Source: Actinoplanes sp040639655 | GTDB lineage: Bacteria; Actinomycetota; Actinomycetes; Mycobacteriales; Micromonosporaceae | Direction: 5' to 3' | DNA: 64,000 bases | Assembly (NCBI RefSeq): GCF_040639655.1 | Contig: NZ_JBFAAI010000035.1 | Location: 1-64,000, forward strand | Shown: in pieces, positions 32,857-40,796 of the stretch | Layout: each line of letters opens with the position of its first letter | How positions within the stretch are numbered: position 1 is the first letter of the stretch | The notes under the pieces: model-generated | What the model was told of the DNA's origin: nothing | Database searches by the model: none | The model's input: the letters and a program-made list of their open reading frames with translations, nothing else | Made by a program: the position numbers and the translations under genes

Positions 32857-33330
32857 ATGGAAGCTCGCCTCGACCTGTTCGGCAACCCGATCGCCACCAA
32901 GATCCTGAAGCACTTCACCGCGGCCGGGAAGGCGGTGCGTGACGCCGGCCTGCCCGAGTCGACACGGGAGCTGGTGCTGCTGCGGGCGAGCCAGATCAAC
33001 GGCTGCGGATTCTGCGTCGACATGCACACGAAGGACGCCGCCCACGCCGGTGAGACGGCGCAGCGCCTGCATCTGGTGGCGGCGTGGCGGGAGGCGACGG
33101 TGTTCACCGACGCGGAGCGGGCCGCGCTGGAACTCGCCGAGCAGGGCACCCGGATCGCGGACGCGGCGGGCGGGGTGCCCGACGATGTGTGGGCGAACGC
33201 GGCGAAGCACTTCGACGAGAATCAGCTGGTCGCTCTGGTGGCGACGATCGCGACCATCAACGCGTTCAACCGGATCAACGTGATGGCGCAGCAGCCGGCC
33301 GGCTGGTACCAGCCGGGTCAGTTCGCGTGA
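32857..33330 (+). CDS. AhpD-like carboxymuconolactone decarboxylase family protein (ECF41 partner)
   Basis: A 157-residue alkylhydroperoxidase-D-type protein: TRELVLLRASQINGCGFCVDMHTKDAAHAGET contains the redox CxxC (Cys50-Cys53) and the downstream His of the AhpD proton relay. An AALELAEQGTRIADA segment follows, and AKHFDENQLVALVATIATINAFNRINVMAQ closes the core. It probably reduces peroxides or related electrophiles. AAGGAG precedes the ATG. It shares a 4-nt GTGA overlap with the sigma factor gene; carboxymuconolactone decarboxylases are the known genomic partners of ECF41. Confidence 0.9.
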   Translation: MEARLDLFGNPIATKILKHFTAAGKAVRDAGLPESTRELVLLRASQINGCGFCVDMHTKDAAHAGETAQRLHLVAAWREATVFTDAERAALELAEQGTRIADAAGGVPDDVWANAAKHFDENQLVALVATIATINAFNRINVMAQQPAGWYQPGQFA

Positions 33331-34382
33331 CCCCGACCGACGAGACGACGGCGGCGGCCGGTTACCGGCCGCTGCTGTTCTCCATCGCCTACGGCATGAC
33401 GGGCTCGGTCGGCGACGCCGAGGACATCGTGCAGGACGCCATGCTCGGCCTGGTCAAGGCACGCCGGTCGGGTACCGCCGTGTCGAATGTGAAGGCGTAC
33501 CTGACCACGGCGGTGACCCGGCTCGGCATCAATCACCTGGGATCGGCCCGGGTGCGCCGGGAGACGTACGTCGGTGCCTGGCTCCCCGAGCCGGTGGTGG
33601 TGCCGGCCGGTGCACCGGGCCCGGCCGAACACGCCGAACTGGCCGATTCGCTGTCGATGGCTTTCCTGGTGATGCTGGAGGCGCTGTCACCGGTCGAGCG
33701 GGCCGTGTTCATGCTGCGTGAGGTGTTCGGCTACGGCTATCCGGAGATCGCCGGGCTGGTCGGCCGGTCGGAGGCCAACTGCCGGCAGATCTTCGCCCGT
33801 TCCCGGCAGCGTGTCCGTACAAGCCCGGCCGGGACCGGCGCCCGGACGCGCCGGGCCGAGGCCGCCGCACTCGCCGACCGGTTCTTCACGGCCGCGGCCG
33901 GCGGCGACATCGACGTGCTGCTGGAGCTGCTGGCGCCCGACGTGGTGCTGATCGGCGACGGTGGCGGCAAGGCACAGGCGCTCGCGACCCCACCGGCGGG
34001 CCGGCTGGCGGTGGCCCGGCTGTTCGCCGGTCTCTTCCGCCGCTTCCGGCGTATCGGCGTCACGATGCGCCCGGCCTGGGTGAATGGTCAGCCGGGTGCG
34101 GTCTTCCGGGACCCCGGCGACCGGGTGGTGGCGGTGATGTCGCTGGATCTCGCCGACGGCATGGTGCAGGTGGCGCGGTCGGTGGTCAACCCCGACAAAC
34201 TCGGCCACCTCGGTCCGGTCTCTGATCTCGGGCTCCGCAGACAACCCGACCATGCGGTACGGACGGAACAGCCCTCGACCGCAACCGGTGCCGTCCCGTC
34301 CGGTCCACGCGACGTGGCTGCCGCACCGGGCCACCACGCGAGCGCCGGGGCGGATGCGATGGCTGAGGACCGGAACACCTAG
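33327..34382 (+). CDS. ECF41-family RNA polymerase sigma factor (SigJ-like) with SnoaL-type C-terminal domain
   Basis: A 351-residue sigma factor with regions 2 and 4 (residues about 12-165) and a fused SnoaL/NTF2-like domain (about 175-295). The three ECF41 hallmarks are visible: WLPEP at 85-89 in the linker, DGGGK at 211-215 and NPDKL at 288-292. In this group the C-terminal domain modulates activity in place of an anti-sigma factor. About 55 extra residues after NPDKL (low complexity, ending AMAEDRNT) are unusual. Start GTG overlaps the AhpD-like stop. It should recognise the promoter at 32791-32817. Confidence 0.95.
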   Translation: MTPTDETTAAAGYRPLLFSIAYGMTGSVGDAEDIVQDAMLGLVKARRSGTAVSNVKAYLTTAVTRLGINHLGSARVRRETYVGAWLPEPVVVPAGAPGPAEHAELADSLSMAFLVMLEALSPVERAVFMLREVFGYGYPEIAGLVGRSEANCRQIFARSRQRVRTSPAGTGARTRRAEAAALADRFFTAAAGGDIDVLLELLAPDVVLIGDGGGKAQALATPPAGRLAVARLFAGLFRRFRRIGVTMRPAWVNGQPGAVFRDPGDRVVAVMSLDLADGMVQVARSVVNPDKLGHLGPVSDLGLRRQPDHAVRTEQPSTATGAVPSGPRDVAAAPGHHASAGADAMAEDRNT

Positions 34383-35032
34383 GTGCGCCCGGCGTCGATC
34401 AGTTCGCTGAGGCGCCGGGCGAGCCGGTCGTGAAGGTCCCCGCGCCGGTCCCGGACCAGTTCGCCGAGCCGGTCGATCTCGGCGAGGGCTGCAGCCCGCA
34501 AATCGTCGAGCGCGCTCACGGCCTCGGCGTGCCGGTGCCGGGCGTCGCTGTCGATGGTGGCGGCCCGCAGCTCCGCCTCACTGGTCACCTGTGCGGCCTT
34601 GTCGCGGGCGGCCGCCAGCAGATTCGCGGCCTCCTCCTCGGCGGTGCGCAGGTAGTCGTCGGCGGTCCGCCGGGCCACCGCGAGCACCCCTTCCCCGCTG
34701 TCGGAGGAACGCCGGCCATCGCCGGCGGGCGCCCGCCGGGCGTCGCGGGCCCGTTCGAGTTCGGCCGCCGCCGCACGGGCCTGCTCCTCGGCCCGCGCCT
34801 GCTCGGCGCGGAGCCGTTCCAGGTCCGCCGCGGCGGCGGCGAGTTCGTGTTCCGGTGTGGCGGCGGACTGCCGGAGCCGCTCGCGCAGCGCCCGGTTCTG
34901 TCCGTTCAGCCTGGTCAGCTCGCGTCCGGCCCGTTCGAGGAAGGCATCGACCTCCTCCTGGTCGTAGCCGCGGACGCCCTGCGGCGGTGTGCGGAACTCG
35001 ATGCTCTTGATGTCCGCCGGGGTGAGGGGCAT
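34379..35032 (-). CDS. DivIVA-domain coiled-coil protein
   Basis: A 217-residue protein opening with the membrane-binding DivIVA motif (PLTPADIKSIEFRTPPQGVRGYDQEEVDAFLERAGRELTRL). Long heptad-rich coiled coils (residues about 35-100 and 120-210) are separated by a short disordered stretch (APAGDGRRSSDSGEG). This is the Wag31/DivIVA-like architecture of polar growth or division scaffolds, but the protein is shorter than Wag31 and not in a division cluster, so it is a paralogue. It converges on the ECF41 gene with a 4-nt stop overlap. Confidence 0.85.
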   Translation of the reverse strand: MPLTPADIKSIEFRTPPQGVRGYDQEEVDAFLERAGRELTRLNGQNRALRERLRQSAATPEHELAAAAADLERLRAEQARAEEQARAAAAELERARDARRAPAGDGRRSSDSGEGVLAVARRTADDYLRTAEEEAANLLAAARDKAAQVTSEAELRAATIDSDARHRHAEAVSALDDLRAAALAEIDRLGELVRDRRGDLHDRLARRLSELIDAGRT

Positions 35033-35179
35033 ATGTCTTTCCGTTTCGTTCGAACCGGGGCCACGTGGGGAGCGGACCCGCCGGACAGCCGGGGCGCACC
35101 GCGCGGACGGGTCCGCATCGGCACGAACCCGCCGGTGGTCGTGGGACGAGCCGGGCCCTCGTCGTGGCGGCCCGGCGGA

Positions 35180-36064
35180 TCAGTTCGGCGCCACCGCACG
35201 GAACGCGGTCGCCTGGGCCGGCGTTGCCTGCAGGAGCCGCACCGCATCGCCGGAGCGGGCCAGGTGGTGGTCCGGATAGTTCACCGACCGCAGCGCGAAC
35301 CCGGCGCCACCGACCGGTACCGGGCAGAACGTGGCGTCGTGCAGATACAGGGCACCGGTCTCGGCTCGCTCCAGCAGCAGCACGAAATTGCGGTGCCGCA
35401 GGTAGAAGCCGGGATGGCTCACCGACTCGAACGAGACGCACGAGGCTACGGCCAGTCCCCGCCGGACCGTGAAGCGGGCGTCCGTCCCACCGGCCGCGCT
35501 GACGTCCTCGACGCGGGCCACGAAGTCGCGGTTGCGGATCCGCTGCCCGGGCCGGTCGACCGGCCCGATACCAACGGTCCGTCCGGGGGTGAACGCCGGG
35601 TCGAACGGCGGGGACGACGACGCGGCCCGGCTCGGCGCGGCGGCGGCCGTGCCGGCCTGCCCGACGCGATCGCCACGGACCTTGCGCACGCCCGAGGTCG
35701 CCACGGCGGGGCCGCTCGGTGACTCCGGGAGCACGGACACCGGCGGCGACGCCGGACCCAGTGCCTGCCCGGGCGGGACGGGCCGGAACTGCGGCGCCGG
35801 TAGCGGCGACCCGGGGTCGAGCATGGTGACCGCCACGATGCCGTAGCAGAGCACCGCGAAGGCGGTCGCCGCGACGAGCGCCAGCAGCGGGCTGCGGGGT
35901 ACGCCGGCCCCGGACCCGCCCGGTGCGGGGGCCACCGGCGGTGCACCGGGGAGGCGGCGCGGCCTCCCCGGGGTGGAGGAGTGGGTGTGCTCCGTCGCGC
36001 CGTGCGCGTACGGCGGGATCCATACACCGACGCGCTGCGTCTCGGAGTTGTCGGCCTCCGTCAT
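35180..36064 (-). CDS. Membrane-anchored AbfB-domain protein
   Basis: A 294-residue protein: a proline-rich cytoplasmic N-terminus, one TM (about 59-80, LLALVAATAFAVLCYGIVAV), a disordered Pro/Ser/Ala stretch, and a C-terminal AbfB (arabinose-binding, beta-trefoil) domain (residues about 165-290). Features seen are RIRNRDFVARVEDVS, FTVRRGLA, CVSFESVSHPGFYLRHRNFVLLLE, ATFCPVPV and FALRSVNYPDHHLA. No catalytic domain accompanies it, so it probably binds arabinofuranose-containing polymers at the surface. It faces the LacI-type regulator across palindromic operators. Confidence 0.8.
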   Translation of the reverse strand: MTEADNSETQRVGVWIPPYAHGATEHTHSSTPGRPRRLPGAPPVAPAPGGSGAGVPRSPLLALVAATAFAVLCYGIVAVTMLDPGSPLPAPQFRPVPPGQALGPASPPVSVLPESPSGPAVATSGVRKVRGDRVGQAGTAAAAPSRAASSSPPFDPAFTPGRTVGIGPVDRPGQRIRNRDFVARVEDVSAAGGTDARFTVRRGLAVASCVSFESVSHPGFYLRHRNFVLLLERAETGALYLHDATFCPVPVGGAGFALRSVNYPDHHLARSGDAVRLLQATPAQATAFRAVAPN

Positions 36065-36114
36065 CGGATCTGCGGCTCCTGGTCGGGGGCTGGGGAGTTA
36101 GCGGGGAGGGGTGG

Positions 36115-36273
36115 TGACAACGTTGTCACGGGAGTGAACTCGAGCACTCGCGGACTTGTCAACCGAATGTTTCTAGAAGGTTTATTGCCTGACCAAAAGC
36201 CCACGGAAACCGCGGCACAACAGCGTCGAATCGCCCGATTCACCAGGGCTGACAATGGCTGACATCGTTGTCC
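36115..36273. promoter_or_regulatory. Two LacI-type palindromic operators between AbfB and LacI genes
   Basis: TGACAACGTTGTCA (36115-36128) is a perfect 14-bp palindrome with the central CG of LacI sites; flanking G/C extend it to 16 bp. A second copy, TGACATCGTTGTCC, lies at 36260-36273 with two mismatches. The first is 50 nt from the AbfB start and the second 47 nt from the LacI start, so a single regulator could control both genes. Confidence 0.75.
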
Positions 36274-36320
36274 GGGTCATGCGTGCTGTCTAAGCTGTGA
36301 CCGCGAACGAGAGGAGCGGC

Positions 36321-37388
36321 GTGCCCACCGAACGGACATCCGGAAGCCGTGGACGCGGCCGCCCCACGATGAACGACGTCGCCCGCGTGGCCCGCGTCAG
36401 TCTCAAGACGGTGTCCCGGGTCGTCAACGGTGAGGAGAACGTCTCCCCGGTGCTCGTCGCCCAGGTGCAGAGCGCGATCAAGCTGCTGAACTACAGCCCC
36501 GACATCGGCGCGAGCACGCTGCGGCGCAGCGACCGCCGTACCGAGATGATCGCCCTGCTCCTCACCGACGTCGGCAATCCCTTCTCGGCCGCACTGCACC
36601 GGACCGTGGAGAACGAGGCACGGACCCGCGGCGTGCACGTGATCACCGGCAGCCTCGACGAATGCTCGGCACGCGAACGCGAGCTGGCCCGCAGCATCAC
36701 CATGCGCCGCGCCGACGGCCTGATCATGGTGCCGGTCAGCCCGGATCAGAGCTACCTGGCGACCGAGTTGCGCGTCGACACCCCGGTCGTGTTCGTGGAC
36801 CGGCCGGGCGTCGGATTCCCCGGCGACGCCGTTCTCGCCACCAACGTCATCGGGGCCACCGAAGCCACCCGCCATCTGATCGAACACGGACACCGCCGCA
36901 TCGCCTGCCTCAGTGACGACGCCCGGATCCCCACGGCCCGGCTGCGCCGCGACGGCTACCTGGCCGGGCTGCGTGCCGCCGGTATCGCACCCGACGACCG
37001 GCTGATCGTCGCCGACCTGCACAGCGAGACCCTGGTGGAGAGCTGCGTGACAGGGCTGTTCCACCGCCCGGACCCGCCGACCGCCCTGTTCACCGCCCAG
37101 AACCTGGTCACCGTCGGAGCGGTGCGCGCCCTGCGCCGGCTCGGGCTGCACCGCACCGTGGCCCTGGTCGGCTTCGACGACTTCCCGCTGGCCGACCTGC
37201 TTGAACCGGCCGTCACCGTGGTGGCCCAGGACCCGGTCATGATGGGCCGCACCGCCGCACAGGCGCTGTTCCACCGGATCGACGGCGACACCGCCCCACC
37301 GGCCGAGCACTGGATCCCGACCACCCTGATCCGCCGTGGCTCCGGAGAGCTGCGCCCCCACACCGCCGGCCACACCGCGGATCGCTGA
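36321..37388 (+). CDS. LacI family transcriptional regulator
   Basis: A 355-residue LacI/GalR protein. The HTH and hinge lie near residues 16-66 (TMNDVARVARVSLKTVSRVVNGEENVSPVLVAQVQSAIKLLNYSPDIGASTLR). The periplasmic-binding-like effector domain follows (IALLLTDVGNPFSAALHRTVENEA, VVFVDRPG, VLATNVIGATEATRHLIEHGHRRIACLSD, VGFDDFPLADLLEPAVTVVAQDPVMMGRTAAQ). GTG 36321 has GAGAGGAG four bases upstream, better than GTG 36297. Sugar effector unknown; the neighbouring AbfB gene suggests an arabinose-type ligand (inference). Confidence 0.9.
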   Translation: MPTERTSGSRGRGRPTMNDVARVARVSLKTVSRVVNGEENVSPVLVAQVQSAIKLLNYSPDIGASTLRRSDRRTEMIALLLTDVGNPFSAALHRTVENEARTRGVHVITGSLDECSARERELARSITMRRADGLIMVPVSPDQSYLATELRVDTPVVFVDRPGVGFPGDAVLATNVIGATEATRHLIEHGHRRIACLSDDARIPTARLRRDGYLAGLRAAGIAPDDRLIVADLHSETLVESCVTGLFHRPDPPTALFTAQNLVTVGAVRALRRLGLHRTVALVGFDDFPLADLLEPAVTVVAQDPVMMGRTAAQALFHRIDGDTAPPAEHWIPTTLIRRGSGELRPHTAGHTADR

Positions 37389-37574
37389 CCACACCCGGAC
37401 ACCCTGCGCCCGCGCCGTGGTCATCGACATCCGCATCGCCAGGAAGCCGGCTCGGAGGAGGGCGGCCGCTGGTACTCCCCGTTCACGATCAACGTGGAGC
37501 GGCTCAAGCCGGCCACGCCGCCGGACGCCCGCACGCCGTGGCTGAGACACCGAACACCGGCGTGATCACCCGCC

Positions 37575-38342
37575 TCAGGTACGGCCGGCGGGCGGACCGG
37601 CAGCGGGCGGACCGGCAGCGGGCGGACCGGCAGCGGGCGGACCGGCGGCGGGCACGGTGGGAGGTTGCGGGGCGGCGCGACCGGTAGCCGCCGCGGCGGC
37701 GAGCAGGCCCACGGCGAGCGCGGTCAGTACCCGTACCCCCGTGGTGTGGGGAAGGAAGGCGGCCGGGAGGAACGGGACCACCGCGAGCCCGGGCAGGGCC
37801 GCCGCGACCGCGACGGACCAGAACCGGACCGGCTGCCGGGCGATCCGCGGCGGCGGGCCGTGCCAGCGGTGCACCAGGCGCCGCCGTCCGATCACCGCGG
37901 CCAGTGCCGTCATGGCGACCAGGCCCACCAGGTGCGCCGGGTACTCGATCGCCGGAAACCAGGCTTCCAGCCCGTCGAGCAGCAGGTGGCTGGCCGCACC
38001 GATGACCGCGGACGTGACCGTGATCCACCACGCGTGCCCCGATTCACGCAGCGCCCCGTAGTCGCCCAACGCGAACGGCCCTCCGGCCGGCAGGTGCGCG
38101 GCAACGGCGGGAGCTGCCCGGCGCACCAGGAAGCAGCCGAGCAGCGTGACCGGCAGGCAGAAAATGATCAGACCGTGCAGCTGGTGCGAGAGCGGCCAGA
38201 CCGGCAGGCCGCTGCCGTCGACGAGGTACGCGATGTCCGGCGACGCGGCTCCCAGAACCAGCGCGACGCCGTCGAACCAGCGTGGCCGCCACAGTTTGAG
38301 CGGCAGGATCCCGGCGGGGTGAGTCGGAAAGGTACTCGGCAC
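37575..38342 (-). CDS. DUF4184 family membrane protein (predicted metal-dependent hydrolase)
   Basis: A 255-residue membrane protein. Its opening PSTFPTHPAGILPLKLWRPRWFDGVALVLGAASPDIAYLVDG fits the conserved DUF4184 N-terminus (P-x-T-F-P-x-H), with later WPLSHQLHGLIIFCLPV, GAASHLLLDGLEAW and about six helices. The conserved His/Asp residues could form a metal site. GTG 38342 is chosen to match the family start. The C-terminus ends in a repetitive PPAAG tail encoded by a 15-bp tandem repeat, which looks like a recent expansion. Confidence 0.8.
   Translation of the reverse strand: MPSTFPTHPAGILPLKLWRPRWFDGVALVLGAASPDIAYLVDGSGLPVWPLSHQLHGLIIFCLPVTLLGCFLVRRAAPAVAAHLPAGGPFALGDYGALRESGHAWWITVTSAVIGAASHLLLDGLEAWFPAIEYPAHLVGLVAMTALAAVIGRRRLVHRWHGPPPRIARQPVRFWSVAVAAALPGLAVVPFLPAAFLPHTTGVRVLTALAVGLLAAAAATGRAAPQPPTVPAAGPPAAGPPAAGPPAAGPPAGRT
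37584..37648. repeat. 15-bp tandem repeat encoding the PPAAG tail
   Basis: Four to five copies of CGGCAGCGGGCGGAC in tandem, nearly identical, encode repeats of A-A-G-P-P at the end of the DUF4184 protein. The copy number is likely variable between strains. Confidence 0.85.
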
Positions 38343-38442
38343 CGCCCGCACGGTAGCCGGGCACCGCCAGTCGAGCGGCCGCCGGGTGCCGATGAACTCG
38401 CCTCGGTGGAAAGGCTCCACCAGCACGGATATGGTGCTGATC

Positions 38443-39165
38443 ATGAAATTGCGTGAGGAAGAGGTCCGGGCGGGCACGATCCGGACGATCGTGCTGAGGC
38501 CGGCCGATGACCGTGAGTGCCCAGGGCTGCTGCTCTACACGGACATCTTTCAGCTGACCGAGTCGACGCTGCGGACGGCCCGGCGGCTGGCGGCTGACGG
38601 TTTCGTGGTGGTCGTGCCGGAGATCTATCCGCACGGGCCGCTGGCCGGGGTGGCGCTGGAGTTCGACGACGAGGGGAAGCAGCGGGGGCTGGCGGGTGCG
38701 GCCGCCACCACGACGGCCTCGTTCGACGCGGACCGCGCGACGGTGCTGAACTATCTGTTTTCCCGGCCGGACGTCACGGACGTATTCGTGACCGGATTCT
38801 GCATCGGCGGGCATCTGGCGTTCCGGGCGGCGTTCGATCCACGGGTGACGGCGACGGCCTGCTTCTACCCGACCGGCCTGCACAACGGGGCGCTGGGCGC
38901 CGACGCGGACGCCGGCTCCCTGGACCGGGCAGCCGAGATCCAGGGCCGGCTGCTGATCGTTTTCGGTAGCCAAGACCCGCACGTCCCGGCCGACGCCCGG
39001 CTCGGCATCCTGCGCCGGCTGTACGCGGCCGGGCTGACCGACCTCGAGTTGCACGTCTACACCGGCGGCGAGCACGCGTTCATGCGTGATGTGGGCCCGC
39101 GGCACGACCCGGCGCTGACCGATCGGGCGCTGCTCGAGGCGGTCGCCTTCTTCCGCGAAACCTGA
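38443..39165 (+). CDS. Dienelactone hydrolase family protein
   Basis: A 240-residue alpha/beta-hydrolase with the dienelactone-hydrolase triad: Cys120 in TGFCIGGHLAF, Asp178 in FGSQDPHVP and His211 in TGGEHAFMRD. It also has the family segment GLLLYTDIFQLTESTLRTARRLAADGFVVVVPEIYPHG. The length is typical; no signal peptide. ATG 38443 starts the conserved fold, with ATG 38431 possible. Divergent from the DUF4184 gene by 100 nt. The natural lactone or ester is unknown. Confidence 0.9.
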   Translation: MKLREEEVRAGTIRTIVLRPADDRECPGLLLYTDIFQLTESTLRTARRLAADGFVVVVPEIYPHGPLAGVALEFDDEGKQRGLAGAAATTTASFDADRATVLNYLFSRPDVTDVFVTGFCIGGHLAFRAAFDPRVTATACFYPTGLHNGALGADADAGSLDRAAEIQGRLLIVFGSQDPHVPADARLGILRRLYAAGLTDLELHVYTGGEHAFMRDVGPRHDPALTDRALLEAVAFFRET

Positions 39166-39330
39166 CCCGGCGTCACCCGTCCCCGCTGCCGCGGCGGATC
39201 CACGTCCGCCTCCCGCACCGTGCCGCCGGCCAGCCGGTCCGCGGCGACCACCGAGGCGGCGGCCACCGCGTGCCGGACCGGTGACACCGGTGCGGGCGCC
39301 GGAGTATGCGGTCCGGGCCGGACCTCCGGG

Positions 39331-39693
39331 TCAGACCGACGCGGAGATGCAGAACGGGTGACCGGCCGGGTCGAGCAGGACCCGCCAGCGATCAGGCTGC
39401 GGCTGGTGTTCCGCCTTGGTGGCGCCGATGGCGAGGATCGCCGCCTCACCGGCGTCCAGGTCGTCGACGCCCAGCTCCACGTGCGCCTGCTTGGGCACGT
39501 CGGCGCCGGGCCAGGTCGGTGGCACGTACTTCTCCACCTTCACGAAACCGAGGCCGTTGCCGGGCCCGCCCAGGTAGACGAACTCGTCGCTGGTGTAGCT
39601 GACCTCCATCCCGAGCAACCGGGTGTAGAAGTCCGCAAGCGCGACCGGGTCGTCACAGTCGAGAGAGAAACCGACATAACGGGCGAGTGCCAT
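39331..39693 (-). CDS. VOC family protein (glyoxalase-like)
   Basis: A 120-residue single VOC domain: ARYVGFSLDCDDPVALADFYTRLLGMEVSYTSDEFVYLGGPGNGLGFVKVEKYVPPTWPG, a middle QAHVELGVDDLDAGEAAILAIGATKAEHQPQPDRWRVLLDPAGHPFCISAS. The PxWP insertion and DPAGHPFC ending are typical of the VOC group often annotated glyoxalase-like (VOC_6). AAGGAG precedes the ATG. The divergent WYL regulator and the palindrome between them suggest direct control. Confidence 0.9.
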   Translation of the reverse strand: MALARYVGFSLDCDDPVALADFYTRLLGMEVSYTSDEFVYLGGPGNGLGFVKVEKYVPPTWPGADVPKQAHVELGVDDLDAGEAAILAIGATKAEHQPQPDRWRVLLDPAGHPFCISASV

Positions 39694-39739
39694 GGTGGTG
39701 CTCCTTAACGTCGTCGTCGCCCCTGACCCTGCCAGCCAT

Positions 39740-39760
39740 GACTGACATCCTGTGGCAGTC
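39740..39760. promoter_or_regulatory. Palindromic operator between VOC gene and WYL regulator
   Basis: A 21-bp imperfect palindrome with outer arms GACTG/CAGTC and inner CA/TG around a 5-nt centre (pattern ACTG-n-CA-n5-TG-n-CAGT). It lies 46 nt from the VOC start and 8 nt before the regulator start, the usual place for a YafY/WYL-type site with its VOC partner. Confidence 0.7.
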
Positions 39761-39768
39761 TTTGGCGA

Positions 39769-40740
39769 ATGCGTGCCAGCCGTCTTCTGTCCGTGGTCCT
39801 CCTGCTGCAGGACCGCGGGCGGCTCACCGCCCAGCAGATAGCCACCGAACTGGAAGTGTCGGTACGGACCGTCTACCGCGACATCGAGGCACTCGGCGCG
39901 GCCGGTGTCCCCGTCTACGCCGACCTCGGCCCCCAGGGCGGATACCAGCTGGTCGACGGCTACCGGACTCGGCTGACCGGGCTCACCCCACAGGAAGCCG
40001 GCACCATCTTCCTCGCCGGAATCCCGGACGCGGCCGCCGAACTCGGCCTCGGCGCCGTGCTCACCACCGCAGAACTCAAACTGCGGGCCGCACTCCCCGC
40101 CCGCCTGGCCCGGCACGCCGACGAGATCCGCGACCGATTCCACCTCGACGCGGCCGGCTGGTTCCGAGAGACCGAGACCCACCCGCACCTCGCCGCACTG
40201 GCGGCGGCGGTATGGAACCGGCGGCGGGCCCGGATGCGCTACCTGCGGTGGCGGCAACCGCGTGAGGTAGAACGCGAGATCGAACCGCTCGGAATCGTCC
40301 TCAAGGCCGGCGTCTGGTACTTCCTGGCACGCGTCAGCGAGGAGATCCGCACCTATCGGGTCGCGACCATCCTCGACATCACCGTGCTCGACGAGACGTT
40401 CGAACGGCCGGAAGGCTTCGACCTCGCCGCCGCCTGGAACCAATGGGCCGCCGACTTCGAACGCCGGCTGCACCGCGACGAGGCCACCGTCCGGCTCTCC
40501 CCCGCCGGCCTCGACCGGATCCCGTACCTGATGACCCGCGCCATGGCCCGCAACGTCCGCGACGCCGTCGGCGAACCCGGCCCGGACGGCTGGACCACCG
40601 TCACCCTCCCCACCGAATCGGTCCGGCACGCCCACGCCGAATTCCTGCGGCTCGGCGCCGACGTCGAGGTCCTCGGCCCGCCCGAGCTGCGCGAGATGAT
40701 GCGCACCAGCGTCCAGGAAATGGCAAACCTCTATTCCTGA
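39769..40740 (+). CDS. YafY/WYL-domain transcriptional regulator
   Basis: A 323-residue regulator. The N-terminal HTH_11 winged helix reads RASRLLSVVLLLQDRGRLTAQQIATELEVSVRTVYRDIEALGAAGVPVYADLGPQGGYQLVDGYRTRLTGLTPQEA. A WYL domain lies near residues 140-220 (RRRARMRYLRWRQPREVEREIEPLGIVLKAGVWYFLARVSEEIRTYRVATILDITVLDETFERPEGFDLAAAW) and a WCX-type C-terminal extension follows. WYL domains bind small or nucleic-acid ligands. Divergently paired with the VOC gene, a very common pairing in actinobacteria. Confidence 0.9.
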   Translation: MRASRLLSVVLLLQDRGRLTAQQIATELEVSVRTVYRDIEALGAAGVPVYADLGPQGGYQLVDGYRTRLTGLTPQEAGTIFLAGIPDAAAELGLGAVLTTAELKLRAALPARLARHADEIRDRFHLDAAGWFRETETHPHLAALAAAVWNRRRARMRYLRWRQPREVEREIEPLGIVLKAGVWYFLARVSEEIRTYRVATILDITVLDETFERPEGFDLAAAWNQWAADFERRLHRDEATVRLSPAGLDRIPYLMTRAMARNVRDAVGEPGPDGWTTVTLPTESVRHAHAEFLRLGADVEVLGPPELREMMRTSVQEMANLYS

Positions 40741-40796
40741 TCGGTACGCCGCCGCACCGCCCACGACCCTCAGGGACGGCTGATCGCCGTCGCCGC

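Noticed and set aside
37389..37560. A possible 3' gene relic reading GGRWYSPFTINVERLKP
   Set aside because: One frame looks protein-like, but no start or family could be identified, so it is left unannotated apart from the shared 24-nt motif.
39181..39320. A possible gene fragment on the minus strand (VRHAVAAASVVAADRLAGGTV)
   Set aside because: It looks slightly coding-like but is short, has no start, and matches no family I can name.
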